64,000 bases of DNA from Bacteroidota bacterium (GCA_030706405.1 JAUZOO010000010.1:124001-188000); one strand, 5' to 3'; positions 51,399-61,194 are shown, counted from the stretch's first letter. Made by a program: numbers and translations. Notes: generated by a model not told the origin, from the sequence alone.

Positions 51399-53069
51399 AT
51401 GCAAATAATTAAAAACGTTTTTGCCAGACTGCTTCAATACATCTCAATTAGCTGCATTATATGTACTTTACTTTCCGCATCAGGATATAGCCAAAATATT
51501 CAGGAAGGATCTGTGCCCAAACTTGTCAAACAAGGCATTTCCACTCAATTAATCGTTAAAGGCAAGCCTTTTCTCATGCTTGCGGGGGAACTTGGCAATT
51601 CCAACGCATCAAGCCTTGATTATCTGAAGTTATTGTGGCCCAAACTCTCCAAGATGAACTTAAACACCGTGCTAGCTCCGGTTTATTGGGAATTCATTGA
51701 ACCAACTGAAGGTAAATTCGACTTTGCTTTGGTGGACGGTTTGATTGAACAGGCCCGGAACAATCAAATGCACTTGGTTTTACTATGGTTTGGTTCGTGG
51801 AAAAATAGCATGTCGTGCTACACCCCGCTTTGGGTAAAGAAAAACCAAAGCCGCTTTCCACGCATCAAAACTAAAGCTGGCATTACCCGCGAGATACTTT
51901 CGCCTTTTAGTGAAGAAAACCTGAAAGCGGACATCCGTGCATTTTCGGCTTTAATGAAACATATCAAAGATATTGATGAAAAAGAAAATACGGTGCTGAT
52001 GGTGCAGGTAGAGAACGAGATAGGACTGAAACCCGATGCTCGTGATTATAGTACTCTGGCTGAAAAGGTTTACCAGAATGAGGTACCTGCCGAAGTTATC
52101 AAACTGCTTAAAACTAAAAGAGAAAGTCTTAACCCTGCTTTACGAAAACTTTGGGAAGATGCTGGTGCCAAGGAATCCGGTTCTTGGGCAGAAGTTTTAG
52201 GCACAGGCCTTTATGCCGAAGATATGTTTATGGCATGGTACTATGCTCGTTATATCAATAAGGTGGCAGAGGCCGGAAAAGCTATCTATCCTTTGCCCAT
52301 GTACGTAAATGCTGAGCTTAATCGTCCGGAGCGGAAACCTGGTGAATACTCCAGTGGCGCGCCATTGCCTCATTCAATGGATATTTGGAAGCATGCTACA
52401 CCATCCATCGATATCATGTCTCCCGATATTTACGATCCGGATTTTATCGGTTGGACTCAAAAATATGATCAGCCCGGCAATCCATTATTTATACCCGAAG
52501 CTACATTAAACCCGCAAACTGCGGTTAATGCTATTTATGCCATAGCTCAACACAAGGCATTAGGATTCAGTCCTTTTGCAATAGAAAATGCGGATAGCAC
52601 TTGTTCGGCACTTATGGCCGGAAGTTATCAGCTGCTTAACCAATTAAAGGATCTAATTCTTTCCAAACAAAACGAAAATATAATGGCTGCGGCTCTTCTT
52701 GACAAGGATAATCCGCGGAAACAGGCCAAGATTGGTAAATACATGTTCGAATTTGCTCACGATTACACTTTTAAATGGTCGGCCGGAGCCAAGAAAACCG
52801 GGCCATGGCCAGTTACCGGAGGGATGGTCATTCAGATTGCGCCCGATGAATTCTATGTTGTTGGGAACGGAATCATCGTAACCTTTAGTCCGGCACAAGC
52901 AAATGGAGAACTTGTTGGCATTGGCTATGTCGAAGAGGGCAAACTCATAAACGGACGCTGGATACCCGGCAGACGTTTAAATGGCGATGAAGATCACCAA
53001 GGACAACATGTTCGCATTGTAGAAAGTGGAATTGATATTCAGCGGGTGAAACTGTACAACTACCAATAA
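51399..53069 (+). CDS. GH35-like glycosidase (DUF5597 type)
   Basis: A 556-aa exported enzyme. The ORF-track start is 40 residues too early and lies in a palindrome; MQIIKNVFARLLQYISI gives a good signal peptide ending SGYSQ. The N-terminal TIM barrel has MLAGELGNSNASSLDYL, VLAPVYWEFIEPTEGKFDF, the acid/base Glu207 in MVQVENEIG, and the nucleophile Glu367 in FIPEATLNP; the C-terminal part is DUF5597-like. Family members include beta-galactosidases; in this locus it may remove galactose or arabinopyranose side groups of xylan (inference). Confidence 0.85.
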   Translation: MQIIKNVFARLLQYISISCIICTLLSASGYSQNIQEGSVPKLVKQGISTQLIVKGKPFLMLAGELGNSNASSLDYLKLLWPKLSKMNLNTVLAPVYWEFIEPTEGKFDFALVDGLIEQARNNQMHLVLLWFGSWKNSMSCYTPLWVKKNQSRFPRIKTKAGITREILSPFSEENLKADIRAFSALMKHIKDIDEKENTVLMVQVENEIGLKPDARDYSTLAEKVYQNEVPAEVIKLLKTKRESLNPALRKLWEDAGAKESGSWAEVLGTGLYAEDMFMAWYYARYINKVAEAGKAIYPLPMYVNAELNRPERKPGEYSSGAPLPHSMDIWKHATPSIDIMSPDIYDPDFIGWTQKYDQPGNPLFIPEATLNPQTAVNAIYAIAQHKALGFSPFAIENADSTCSALMAGSYQLLNQLKDLILSKQNENIMAAALLDKDNPRKQAKIGKYMFEFAHDYTFKWSAGAKKTGPWPVTGGMVIQIAPDEFYVVGNGIIVTFSPAQANGELVGIGYVEEGKLINGRWIPGRRLNGDEDHQGQHVRIVESGIDIQRVKLYNYQ

Positions 53070-53097
53070 GTTAAATAGAAGTTTTGCAGGATAAAAT

Positions 53098-53319
53098 ATG
53101 ATGAGATTTACCCTCTTCCTCCTGTTTGTTTTTTTGTGCTTTACCGCTGTTAGCGGACAAGCCCAGCGGATCATTTCGTCAGATTATAATACCGAGTGCG
53201 GTAAACTCTGCAAAGTATTTAAGGAATGCAAATCGTCGGCGCTGATTCGTAATCTTACTCTTTATTTTGTGGAACGCTATGGTATGGATGAGGTCAAAAC
53301 TTGGTATTTCGAGGTATAG
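53098..53319 (+). CDS. Small Cys-rich secreted protein of the xylan locus
   Basis: A 73-aa protein with a signal peptide (MMRFTLFLLFVFLCFTAVSGQAQ) and a mature part of about 50 residues holding Cys-x3-Cys-x5-Cys (ECGKLCKVFKEC) and a basic/aromatic tail ending KTWYFEV. It starts 28 bp after the GH35-like gene. No family recognised. The signal peptide, spacing and operon position argue that it is expressed; function unknown. Confidence 0.65.
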   Translation: MMRFTLFLLFVFLCFTAVSGQAQRIISSDYNTECGKLCKVFKECKSSALIRNLTLYFVERYGMDEVKTWYFEV

Positions 53320-53322
53320 AAT

Positions 53323-53351
53323 GAACCGGATATCACGGCCTTCTCCGGTTC
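53323..53351 (+). repeat. Inverted repeat before the esterase gene
   Basis: GAACCGGA-(13 nt)-TCCGGTTC, with an overlapping TCACG / CGTGA pairing, followed by a short 6-bp tandem (aacatt)x3 at about 53374-53391. No T run. Confidence 0.55.
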
Positions 53352-53393
53352 GTGACAACGATGTTTACCTAATAACATTAACATTAACATTCA

Positions 53394-55337
53394 ATGAACA
53401 CATTAATCAAACTAAGTAGGCTTTTCGTTTTTGTATTTCTTTTTCCTATAGTCGTTTTCGGTCAGGTGAAATTGCCAAAACTTGTTAGCGACGGCATGGT
53501 TTTACAGCGTAACGCAGAGGTGAAAATTTGGGGTTGGGCTTCGGCTAATGAGGCAGTTACCGTTTCGTTTAATGGCTTGGTTTATAAAACCGTGGCCAAT
53601 ACAAATGGCGATTGGATGGTTAAACTTCCCAGACAGAAGGCTGGCGGCCCATATTCTATGACAATAACTGCCAGCAACACCCTTACCCTGAAAGATATTA
53701 TGGTGGGCGACGTCTGGGTTTGTTCCGGTCAGTCGAACATGGAACTTCCGATGTATCGGGTGCGTCCTCTTTACGAAAAAGAAATTGCAGAGGCAAAAAA
53801 CAGCAATATCCGCTATTTTAATGTGCCTCAGACATATAATTTCAACCAACCACAAAAGGATTTGCCTTACGGGAAGTGGGTTACGGCCGATCCTCAGAGC
53901 GTACTCAGCTTTTCTGCCGTGGGATATTTCTTTGCCAGCGAACTTTACCAGAAGTATCACATTCCCATCGGGTTGATTAATACAAGTCTTGGAGGCTCTC
54001 CGGCCGAAGCCTGGGTTAGTGAAGATGCCCTGAAAGCATTTCCCGACTATTGGAAAGAAGCTCAGCGATTTAAAGACACTTCCGTAATCATCGGTCTCGA
54101 AAACGACTATAAAACCAAGTCTACAGCCTGGTTCCGGCAGTTACAGCAAAACGACGATGGATATAAGGACCCGCAGAATCCTTGGTATTCAACATCTGTA
54201 TCTACTTCCGACTGGAATATGATGAAGGTTCCCGGCTACTGGTCGGCTACGGAAATTGGCAATTCAGGCGGCGTGGTATGGTTTCGTCGCGAAATTGATA
54301 TCCCTGCTTCAATGACTGGTTGTCCGGCTAAGTTAAACCTTGGTCGCATTGTCGATGCTGATTCGGTATTCATCAATGGAGTGTTTGCTGCAACCACCAG
54401 TTATCAGTATCCGCCGAGATGGTATAACCTTCCGGCCGGGATGTTTAAACCCGGTAAAAACATTATTACAGTTCGCATTATCAGTCCTAATAGTGCAGGC
54501 GGATTCGTCCCCGATAAGAAATACTTTCTTTCGGCTAACGGAGAATCCATCGATTTAACCGGTACCTGGCAATACCGTTTGGGAACCAAAATGGGACCAG
54601 CTCCAAACCAACCGTTTGTACGCTGGAAACCGCTTGGCTTGTACAATGCCATGATTGAGCCTCTTATCAATTATCGGATAAAAGGAGTTATTTGGTATCA
54701 GGGAGAGGCTAATACTTGGAAATCAAAAGAATATCAAAAATTATTTCCTGCCATGATTGAAAACTGGCGCGATAAATGGGGGCAGGGCAACTTTCCTTTT
54801 TTGTTTGTACAACTAGCCAATTTTATGGAGCCTAAAAATCAACCATCTGAAAGCAACTGGGCCTTGTTGCGCGAGTCGCAGCTTAAAACTTTATCCGTTC
54901 CCAACACAGCCATGGCAGTAACTATTGACCTTGGCGAATGGAACGACATTCATCCCCTCAACAAAAAAGATGTAGGCAAACGTCTTGCTTTTGCTGCTCA
55001 AAAAATGGCTTATGACGATAGTAAAATCGTGTATTCCGGACCGTTGTATGTTGGCATGAAGGTGGCAGACAATAAAATTATCCTTTCGTTTAAAAATACG
55101 GGCAGCGGATTGGTGACTAAAAGTGGCGGCGAGCTTAAATACTTCGCCATTGCCGGAGCCGACAAAAAATTTGTTTTTGCCAAAGCCATAATCCGGAACA
55201 ATACGGTTGAGGTGTGGAGCGATAGCGTTCCTCATCCGGTAGCCGTCCGTTATGCCTGGGCAGATAATCCTGAAGGCGCAAATCTTTATAACAGGGAAGG
55301 CTTGCCAGCTTCTCCTTTCAGAACGGATGAATGGTAG
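53394..55337 (+). CDS. SGNH acetyl-esterase (SASA family), probably acetylxylan esterase
   Basis: A 647-aa exported enzyme of the sialate O-acetylesterase family. Nucleophile motif VCSGQSNMELPM (about 113) and the Asp/His pair in LGEWNDIHPLNKKDVGKRLA (about 515) are visible. A beta-sandwich insertion (about 290-390, GGVVWFRREIDIPA) looks like a galactose-binding fold. In xylan loci these enzymes remove acetyl groups from xylo-oligosaccharides; sialic acid is unlikely here given the neighbours. Follows the small secreted protein on the same strand. Confidence 0.9.
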   Translation: MNTLIKLSRLFVFVFLFPIVVFGQVKLPKLVSDGMVLQRNAEVKIWGWASANEAVTVSFNGLVYKTVANTNGDWMVKLPRQKAGGPYSMTITASNTLTLKDIMVGDVWVCSGQSNMELPMYRVRPLYEKEIAEAKNSNIRYFNVPQTYNFNQPQKDLPYGKWVTADPQSVLSFSAVGYFFASELYQKYHIPIGLINTSLGGSPAEAWVSEDALKAFPDYWKEAQRFKDTSVIIGLENDYKTKSTAWFRQLQQNDDGYKDPQNPWYSTSVSTSDWNMMKVPGYWSATEIGNSGGVVWFRREIDIPASMTGCPAKLNLGRIVDADSVFINGVFAATTSYQYPPRWYNLPAGMFKPGKNIITVRIISPNSAGGFVPDKKYFLSANGESIDLTGTWQYRLGTKMGPAPNQPFVRWKPLGLYNAMIEPLINYRIKGVIWYQGEANTWKSKEYQKLFPAMIENWRDKWGQGNFPFLFVQLANFMEPKNQPSESNWALLRESQLKTLSVPNTAMAVTIDLGEWNDIHPLNKKDVGKRLAFAAQKMAYDDSKIVYSGPLYVGMKVADNKIILSFKNTGSGLVTKSGGELKYFAIAGADKKFVFAKAIIRNNTVEVWSDSVPHPVAVRYAWADNPEGANLYNREGLPASPFRTDEW

Positions 55338-55398
55338 GAAGTTACAGTTTTCAGTCTGAAAACTTCCAGCCCAATTGACAATATTAAACTTGTACCTT

Positions 55399-56535
55399 AT
55401 GGAAAAGAAATTCAACGTAGAAGGACTTCGAAATAGAAGGACGTTCTGGCTTTTGATTGTCGGAACCGTTTTGTTGGGAAATGTTAACATTGGGCAGGCT
55501 CAGAAAAAACAACCGGCTGCCAAGGTTCAAACCGAAAAGGGGCTGAAAGATTATTATCAGAATTATTTTCCCATAGGCGTTGCTGTTTCGGGTCGAAACC
55601 TGACTGGCCCGGATGCTAAATTGATACTTGCCCAGTTTAACAGCGTAACGCCCGAAAATTGTATGAAGATGGAGGTTATCCACCCCGAAGAAAATCGGTA
55701 CAACTGGACCGAAGCTGATAAGATTGTCAACTTTGCACAGGCACATGGGTTGAAGGTGCGTGGGCATAACCTCTGCTGGCACGAGCAGAACCCCAAGTGG
55801 TTGTTTAAGGATTCGAAAGGCAACCTGGTAACCAAAAGCGTGTTGTTGAACCGTTTGAAAGACCACATTTTTAAAGTTGTTGGCCAGTACAAAGGTCGTA
55901 TTTATGCTTGGGACGTGATTAACGAGGCCATTGACGACAGTGCTCAGAACTTTATCCGTAAATCGGAATGGTATAAAATATGCGGCGAGGAATATATCGC
56001 CAAAGCCTTTGAATATGCTCATCAGGCCGATCCTAAAGCATTGCTGTTTTATAATGATTACAACACCGAACGTCCCGAAAAAGTAGAACGGATTTACATG
56101 TTGCTCAAGCGACTAGTCGATGCCAAAGTTCCTATTTATGGAGTTGGTTTACAAGGGCACTGGTCAATATTTGAACCTTCGGAGAAGGAACTGCGCGATG
56201 CCATTGCCAAATATTCATCGCTGGGGTTGACGGTTCAGTTTACCGAACTGGATATGTCCATTTATCCGTGGGAGAAACTCAAACGCGAACGCCGGCAGGG
56301 AGAATCAGATGTTTTGACTCCCGAGCTGGAGCAGAAACAAATCGATCAATATAAGATGATTTTCAAGGTGTTCCGCGATTATAAGGATGTGATTACCGGC
56401 GTAACCTTTTGGAACGTTTCCGACAAACATTCCTGGCTCGATGAATACCCGGTTATGGGGCGCAAAAATTATCCATTACTTTTCGACCAGAAACGTAAAC
56501 CCAAAAAAGCATTTTGGGAAGTGGTGAAATTTTAA
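55399..56535 (+). CDS. Second GH10 endo-xylanase
   Basis: A 378-aa exported enzyme starting at MEKKFNVEGLRN (24 bp after the ORF-track start). Uninterrupted GH10 barrel: RGHNLCWHEQNPKWLF, acid/base Glu176 in AWDVINEAIDDS, nucleophile Glu283 in VQFTELDMSIYPW, and ITGVTFWNVSDKHSWLDE. No lipobox and no binding module, so it probably acts in the periplasm on short imported chains, in contrast to the surface lipoprotein GH10. Confidence 0.94.
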   Translation: MEKKFNVEGLRNRRTFWLLIVGTVLLGNVNIGQAQKKQPAAKVQTEKGLKDYYQNYFPIGVAVSGRNLTGPDAKLILAQFNSVTPENCMKMEVIHPEENRYNWTEADKIVNFAQAHGLKVRGHNLCWHEQNPKWLFKDSKGNLVTKSVLLNRLKDHIFKVVGQYKGRIYAWDVINEAIDDSAQNFIRKSEWYKICGEEYIAKAFEYAHQADPKALLFYNDYNTERPEKVERIYMLLKRLVDAKVPIYGVGLQGHWSIFEPSEKELRDAIAKYSSLGLTVQFTELDMSIYPWEKLKRERRQGESDVLTPELEQKQIDQYKMIFKVFRDYKDVITGVTFWNVSDKHSWLDEYPVMGRKNYPLLFDQKRKPKKAFWEVVKF

Positions 56536-56620
56536 CTTTAATTAAACCAAAGTCACAGCGTAATTTCTGTACTTTGTGATTTAAGCATATATTTTGTTTC
56601 AGCATTCCAATCCTCTAACT

Positions 56621-59590
56621 ATGAATAAAAAGAATTTTGGATACAAGCTATCTGTTATTATCCTGTTGGTTTGTTCCAGTATTCCCGTAATGGCGAGTAT
56701 CGACACAACTACGTACATCTCCGATCAAAATGTACCAGAGGGATTTGCAATTTCAGTGAATGGGCAGTCTGCACCGTTGTTTGCCAACGCTGGCGATTAT
56801 CCGGGCGTGATTCGTGTTTTGGGCGATTTAAAAAAGGATATTGTCAGCGTTACCAACAGTGAACCAAAACTTTGCATCGATACATTGCCTGTTTCAAAAA
56901 ATATAGTGGTGGTCGGGACGCTGGGTAAAAGTCCGGTTATCGACAAATTAGTGAAAGATGGGAAACTTGATGTTACCGGAATTTCGGGTAAATGGGAAGC
57001 ATTTATGATACAAGTGGTTGAAAATCCGTTTCCCGGAACCGATAAAGCCCTTGTCGTGGTTGGAAGTGACAAACGCGGTACGATCTATGGCATTTACGAC
57101 ATTTCAACAAAAATAGGAGTATCGCCCTGGTACTGGTGGGCCGACGTGCCGGTAAGGCATAAAGATGCCCTATTTGTGAAACCCGGCAAATACCTGCAAG
57201 GCTCGCCATCGGTCAAATATCGTGGTATTTTTCTTAATGACGAATGGCCCAACCTTACCAACTGGGTAACTGAAAAATTCGGAACGGTAAATCCATCAGT
57301 CAATCCGCCCATCCCGAAAGGAATTGCCAATTATAACAGCTTATTTTATAGTAAGATATTTGAGTTGATTTTGCGTTTAAAAGGAAATTACCTCTGGCCG
57401 GCCATGTGGAACAATGCCTTTAACGAAGATGATCCTGAAAATCCTCGTCTTGCCAACGAGTATGGCATTGTGATGGGAACTTCGCATCAGGAACCCATGC
57501 TCCGCGCCCAAAAGGAGTGGGATAGACGTTATCACGATTCTTTGGGTAGCTGGAATTATGCCAAACATCCACAGGTGTTGGAAAATTTTTGGCGCGAGGG
57601 CATCCGTCGCAATAAAAATTACGAAAGCATCCTGACTATCGGGCTTCGCGGAGCAAACGATACAGAGATGGCGCCCGGCGGACCCGAGGCCAACAAAGCG
57701 CTGCTCGAAAAAATCGTAGATAGGCAACGCAAAATTATATCCGAAGAAATAAATCCCGACGTAACCAAAGTGCCGCAGTTGTGGTGTTTGTATAAAGAAG
57801 TTCAGGAATTTTATAATTCCGGAATGCGCGTCCCCGACGATGTTACCTTGCTGTGGGCCGAAGATAACTGGGGCAATGTGCGTCGTTTGCCCACGACCGA
57901 AGAACGTCTCCGACCGGGAGGCGCAGGTGTTTACTATCATTTTGACTATCACGGTAGTCCACGGAATTATCAGTGGTTAAACACCAGTCCGCTGGCAAAA
58001 ATATGGGATCAGATGTCGCTTTCCAAACAATATGGAGCCGACCGGGTTTGGATCGTGAATATGGGCCATTTCAGGGGCTATGAGCTCCCGCTCGAATATT
58101 TTATGGATCTGGCCTGGAAAACGAACCAATGGACAAGCAATAACATCAATGAGTACACCCGGTTATGGGCAAAACGTGAGTTTGGAGAGACTTATGCCCC
58201 GGAGATTGCTAATATTCTGTCTAAATATACCAAATACAACGGGCGCCGTAAGCCAGAGTTGCTGACACCGAACACGTACAGTCTGGTCAATTATCAGGAA
58301 GCGGAAACGTATGTAGCAGAATATAAAGTATTGGCATTAAAGGCCGAAGAAATTGGTAATAAACTTCCAAAATCTATGAGCGATGCGTATTTTCACCTTG
58401 TACTTTTCCCGGTTAAAGCAAGTGCGTTGGTCAATGAGTTATATCTGGCTGCCGGTAAAAATAAACTTTATGCCCAGCAAGGCCGAGCCTCGGCAAACGA
58501 TTTTGCTGCCGAAACCCGGCGTCTTTTTTCGACCGATACCAGCCTGATGAGTTATTATAACCACGTTTATGCCGATGGTCGCTGGAATCACTTCATGGAT
58601 CAGACGCATCTCGGATATATCTCCTGGAATGATCCTCCGGTGAACAGCCTTCGGGCTATTAAGCTCGTCGAAAAGGAGGTCCCGACAGAAGCGTCCATGG
58701 GGATATCCGTTGAAGGTTCTGAATATGCATGGCCGGAAAACACCTCGCAGGCTGTTCTTCCTGTCTTTGACGTATTTTCGGCTAAAAGACATTATATCGA
58801 TATATTTAATAAAGGCAGTAAACCCTTTGACTTTAAAGTTTTTGCCAGTAAGCCGTGGATTTTGATTAGCGAGGCCAAAGGATCGGTTGAAAAGGATAAG
58901 CGATTATGGATTAGCATCAATTGGGGTAAAGCTCCTAAAGGTAAATTCGAAGGATTGATAAAAATAAGCGGAACCGGTAACAACATTGCAATTATGGTAG
59001 AAGCTGTTAATCCGGTTCAGGTTACCCGACAGAACCTTAACGACTTTGTTGAAACTGAAGGTTATGTTTCGATGGAAGCTGAACATTTTAGCGCTAAAAC
59101 CGAAGCAGGGGAAAACGCATGGGTAAGAATTGAAGATTACGGACATACCCTTTCGGGGATGAGGGCTACGGCCCCTGCCAATGCTCCGGAAGCTGTTCCC
59201 GGCAAGGATTCTCCCTGCCTCGAATACCGGATGTACCTGTTTAATTCCGGCAACGTGAAAGTTAAAACAACCTTTGGACCGGTGATGAATTTTATGCCTA
59301 ACCGGCCAATTCGCTATGCTGTATCGTTCGACGACGAAGCTCCACAGATCATCACGCTAGTTTCGGGTAACTATGTGGTACAAAATAGTAACAACGACTG
59401 GTCAAAAGCCGTGTCGGACAATGCCCGTTTAGCAATTTCAAAGCATAACCTCAATAAATCCGGCTATCATACGCTGAAAATTTGGATGATCGATCCGGGC
59501 GTGGTACTCCAAAAAATTGTAGTTGATCTTGGAGGAGTAAAACCGAGTTACCTGGGTCCTCCCGAAAGTTTTTTCAGAATGGCAAAATGA
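56621..59590 (+). CDS. GH115 alpha-glucuronidase
   Basis: A 989-aa exported enzyme starting at MNKKNFGYKLSV (ORF-track start is nine residues early). GH115 features: N-terminal GH20b-like domain (VVGTLGKSPVIDKL, RGTIYGIYDISTKIGVSPWYWWADVPV), the main barrel with KYRGIFLNDEWPNL, YLWPAMWNNAFNEDDPENPRLANEYGIVMGTSHQEPMLRAQ and LWAEDNWGNVRRLP, and a C-terminal beta domain after the FVETEGYVSMEAEHF segment. GH115 removes (methyl)glucuronic acid from xylan chains, including internal residues. Last enzyme of the locus. Confidence 0.93.
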   Translation: MNKKNFGYKLSVIILLVCSSIPVMASIDTTTYISDQNVPEGFAISVNGQSAPLFANAGDYPGVIRVLGDLKKDIVSVTNSEPKLCIDTLPVSKNIVVVGTLGKSPVIDKLVKDGKLDVTGISGKWEAFMIQVVENPFPGTDKALVVVGSDKRGTIYGIYDISTKIGVSPWYWWADVPVRHKDALFVKPGKYLQGSPSVKYRGIFLNDEWPNLTNWVTEKFGTVNPSVNPPIPKGIANYNSLFYSKIFELILRLKGNYLWPAMWNNAFNEDDPENPRLANEYGIVMGTSHQEPMLRAQKEWDRRYHDSLGSWNYAKHPQVLENFWREGIRRNKNYESILTIGLRGANDTEMAPGGPEANKALLEKIVDRQRKIISEEINPDVTKVPQLWCLYKEVQEFYNSGMRVPDDVTLLWAEDNWGNVRRLPTTEERLRPGGAGVYYHFDYHGSPRNYQWLNTSPLAKIWDQMSLSKQYGADRVWIVNMGHFRGYELPLEYFMDLAWKTNQWTSNNINEYTRLWAKREFGETYAPEIANILSKYTKYNGRRKPELLTPNTYSLVNYQEAETYVAEYKVLALKAEEIGNKLPKSMSDAYFHLVLFPVKASALVNELYLAAGKNKLYAQQGRASANDFAAETRRLFSTDTSLMSYYNHVYADGRWNHFMDQTHLGYISWNDPPVNSLRAIKLVEKEVPTEASMGISVEGSEYAWPENTSQAVLPVFDVFSAKRHYIDIFNKGSKPFDFKVFASKPWILISEAKGSVEKDKRLWISINWGKAPKGKFEGLIKISGTGNNIAIMVEAVNPVQVTRQNLNDFVETEGYVSMEAEHFSAKTEAGENAWVRIEDYGHTLSGMRATAPANAPEAVPGKDSPCLEYRMYLFNSGNVKVKTTFGPVMNFMPNRPIRYAVSFDDEAPQIITLVSGNYVVQNSNNDWSKAVSDNARLAISKHNLNKSGYHTLKIWMIDPGVVLQKIVVDLGGVKPSYLGPPESFFRMAK

Positions 59591-59641
59591 AAAATTAAAA
59601 GTGACGTTACTTAGTAAAACGATATAGTAAAGGGAAAATAT

Positions 59642-59848
59642 ATGATTAAAAGAGACATCTCAAAAGTATCGAATGACATTTGCGCTTTGCTCAATTCATA
59701 TTACGAACTGCCAATATCCGATATCGGTAGTTTTCTTAAAGTAGATGACGAACAGGTTTTCATAGCCCTTGGTTGGTTGGCCAGAGATCGAAAAATATTC
59801 TTCTTTGAAGAAGATGAGAATATTATGAAAGTTTGTTTAATTGAATGA
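59642..59848 (+). CDS. Winged-helix DUF2582 protein, copy 2
   Basis: A 68-aa paralogue of the 36774 protein with the same length and the same core SDIG..LK...E.VFIALGWLAR..K.FFF and the same end MKVCLIE. It lies 51 bp after GH115 on the same strand, so it may be transcribed with the locus. Roughly 57% identity by eye. Target unknown. Confidence 0.88.
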   Translation: MIKRDISKVSNDICALLNSYYELPISDIGSFLKVDDEQVFIALGWLARDRKIFFFEEDENIMKVCLIE

Positions 59849-59855
59849 TTAACCA

Positions 59856-61115
59856 TTACCACAGCTTGAGCTGTCCGTACGTTTTGTCTTTTTTCTTCTC
59901 GTTCACCTGTTCGGTAAAAAGCCGTCGCAGTCCTTCCGGCTTTAGTTCGTTGATGGTTGGCGAAGCAAGCTCATTACAGGTGATAAAATAGCGGGCACGT
60001 TTCATTACCACACCCATTTTCTGTAATTGCCACGAGCTTACTCGTCCATACCTTCGGGCACTGATAATGAGCTGTGCCGACTTTACGCCTACGCCCGGAA
60101 TTCGTAAAATCATCTCGTAATCAGCTTTATTTACATCGATGGGGAAAAGCCACGGATTTCGCAGGGCATAGCTCAGTTTGGGATCGAGTTCCAGATCGAG
60201 GTCGGGATGCGTATCGTTAACAATTTCATCTACACGAAACTGATAAAACCGTAATAACCAATCAGCCTGATACAACCGGTTTTCCCGAACCAGTGGAGGC
60301 GTCGTCAGTGCCGGAAGTCGTTTATCATAGCTGTTTACTGGGATAAATCCCGAATAATACACCCGTTTTAATTGTTGTTTTTGATAAAGTCCGGAGGCAA
60401 GATCCAGAATTTGGCGGTCATTATCGGAAGTGGCGCCGATAATCAGCTGGGTACTTTGTCCGGCAGGAGAAAAACGCGGCGATGAACGATATTTACGCCG
60501 CTCTTCCTTGTTTTCGAGAATTCCCTGACGGATGATGCCCATTGGTTGCAGCACGGTCGAATAATCTTTGTCCGGGGCCAGCATCTTTAAATTTTGTTCC
60601 GTCGGAATTTCTATATTTACACTGAGTCGGTCGGCATACAGTCCGGCTTCGCGAATGAGTTCCGGACTTGCGCCGGGAATGCTCTTCAAATGAATGTACC
60701 CGTTGTATTTATGCACCGTGCGGAGTTCGCGGGCAATCTTTGTAAGCATTGCCTGGGTATGGTCGGGCGATTTAACCACGCCGGAGCTGAGAAACAATCC
60801 TTCAATATAGTTACGACGATAAAATTCGATGGTAAGCTCCACAATCTCGGAAGGGCTTAATGCTGTACGCTGGATGTCGTTACTGCGGCGATTTACGCAA
60901 TAAGCACAGTCATATTGACAATAATTGGTAAGCATTATTTTTAGCAGCGAAACACAACGTCCGTCCTCGGCAAAGCTGTGGCAAATGCCCCATGCCGAAG
61001 CGTTGCCAATACCTTTCCCGGAGTTGGGGCGGTTAGTTCCGCTCGATGAGCATGACACATCGTACTTTGCGGCATTGGCCAGTATCTTTAGCTTTTCGAG
61101 GGTGTTGGCATTCAT
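59856..61115 (-). CDS. Radical SAM DNA modification/repair-type protein
   Basis: A 419-aa radical SAM enzyme of the type annotated as putative DNA modification/repair rSAM (TIGR03916). The cluster motif CQYDCAYCVNR (CxxxCxxC, about 72) is intact, followed by EFYRRNYIEGLFLSSGV and LSVNIEIPTEQNL. The C-terminal helix-hairpin-helix ILRIPGVGVKSAQLIISARRYG binds DNA in other proteins. The usual partner (TIGR03915, uracil-glycosylase-like) is not adjacent here; the downstream neighbour is the convergent winged-helix gene. Confidence 0.9.
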   Translation of the reverse strand: MNANTLEKLKILANAAKYDVSCSSSGTNRPNSGKGIGNASAWGICHSFAEDGRCVSLLKIMLTNYCQYDCAYCVNRRSNDIQRTALSPSEIVELTIEFYRRNYIEGLFLSSGVVKSPDHTQAMLTKIARELRTVHKYNGYIHLKSIPGASPELIREAGLYADRLSVNIEIPTEQNLKMLAPDKDYSTVLQPMGIIRQGILENKEERRKYRSSPRFSPAGQSTQLIIGATSDNDRQILDLASGLYQKQQLKRVYYSGFIPVNSYDKRLPALTTPPLVRENRLYQADWLLRFYQFRVDEIVNDTHPDLDLELDPKLSYALRNPWLFPIDVNKADYEMILRIPGVGVKSAQLIISARRYGRVSSWQLQKMGVVMKRARYFITCNELASPTINELKPEGLRRLFTEQVNEKKKDKTYGQLKLW

Positions 61116-61168
61116 GGGTTAATTGTGTTTCTTTGCTGCAAATTTCATTGTCAAAAATACTAATATTT

Positions 61169-61194
61169 TTAGCAATTGTAATTATATTTGCTAA
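61169..61194. promoter_or_regulatory. Promoter and dyad before the LexA-like gene
   Basis: TATATTTG (61183-61190), exact -7 box on the plus strand, lies inside the dyad TTAGCAA-(12 nt)-TTGCTAA. The dyad covers the divergent promoters and is a good candidate for the operator of the LexA-like protein itself. Confidence 0.65.
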
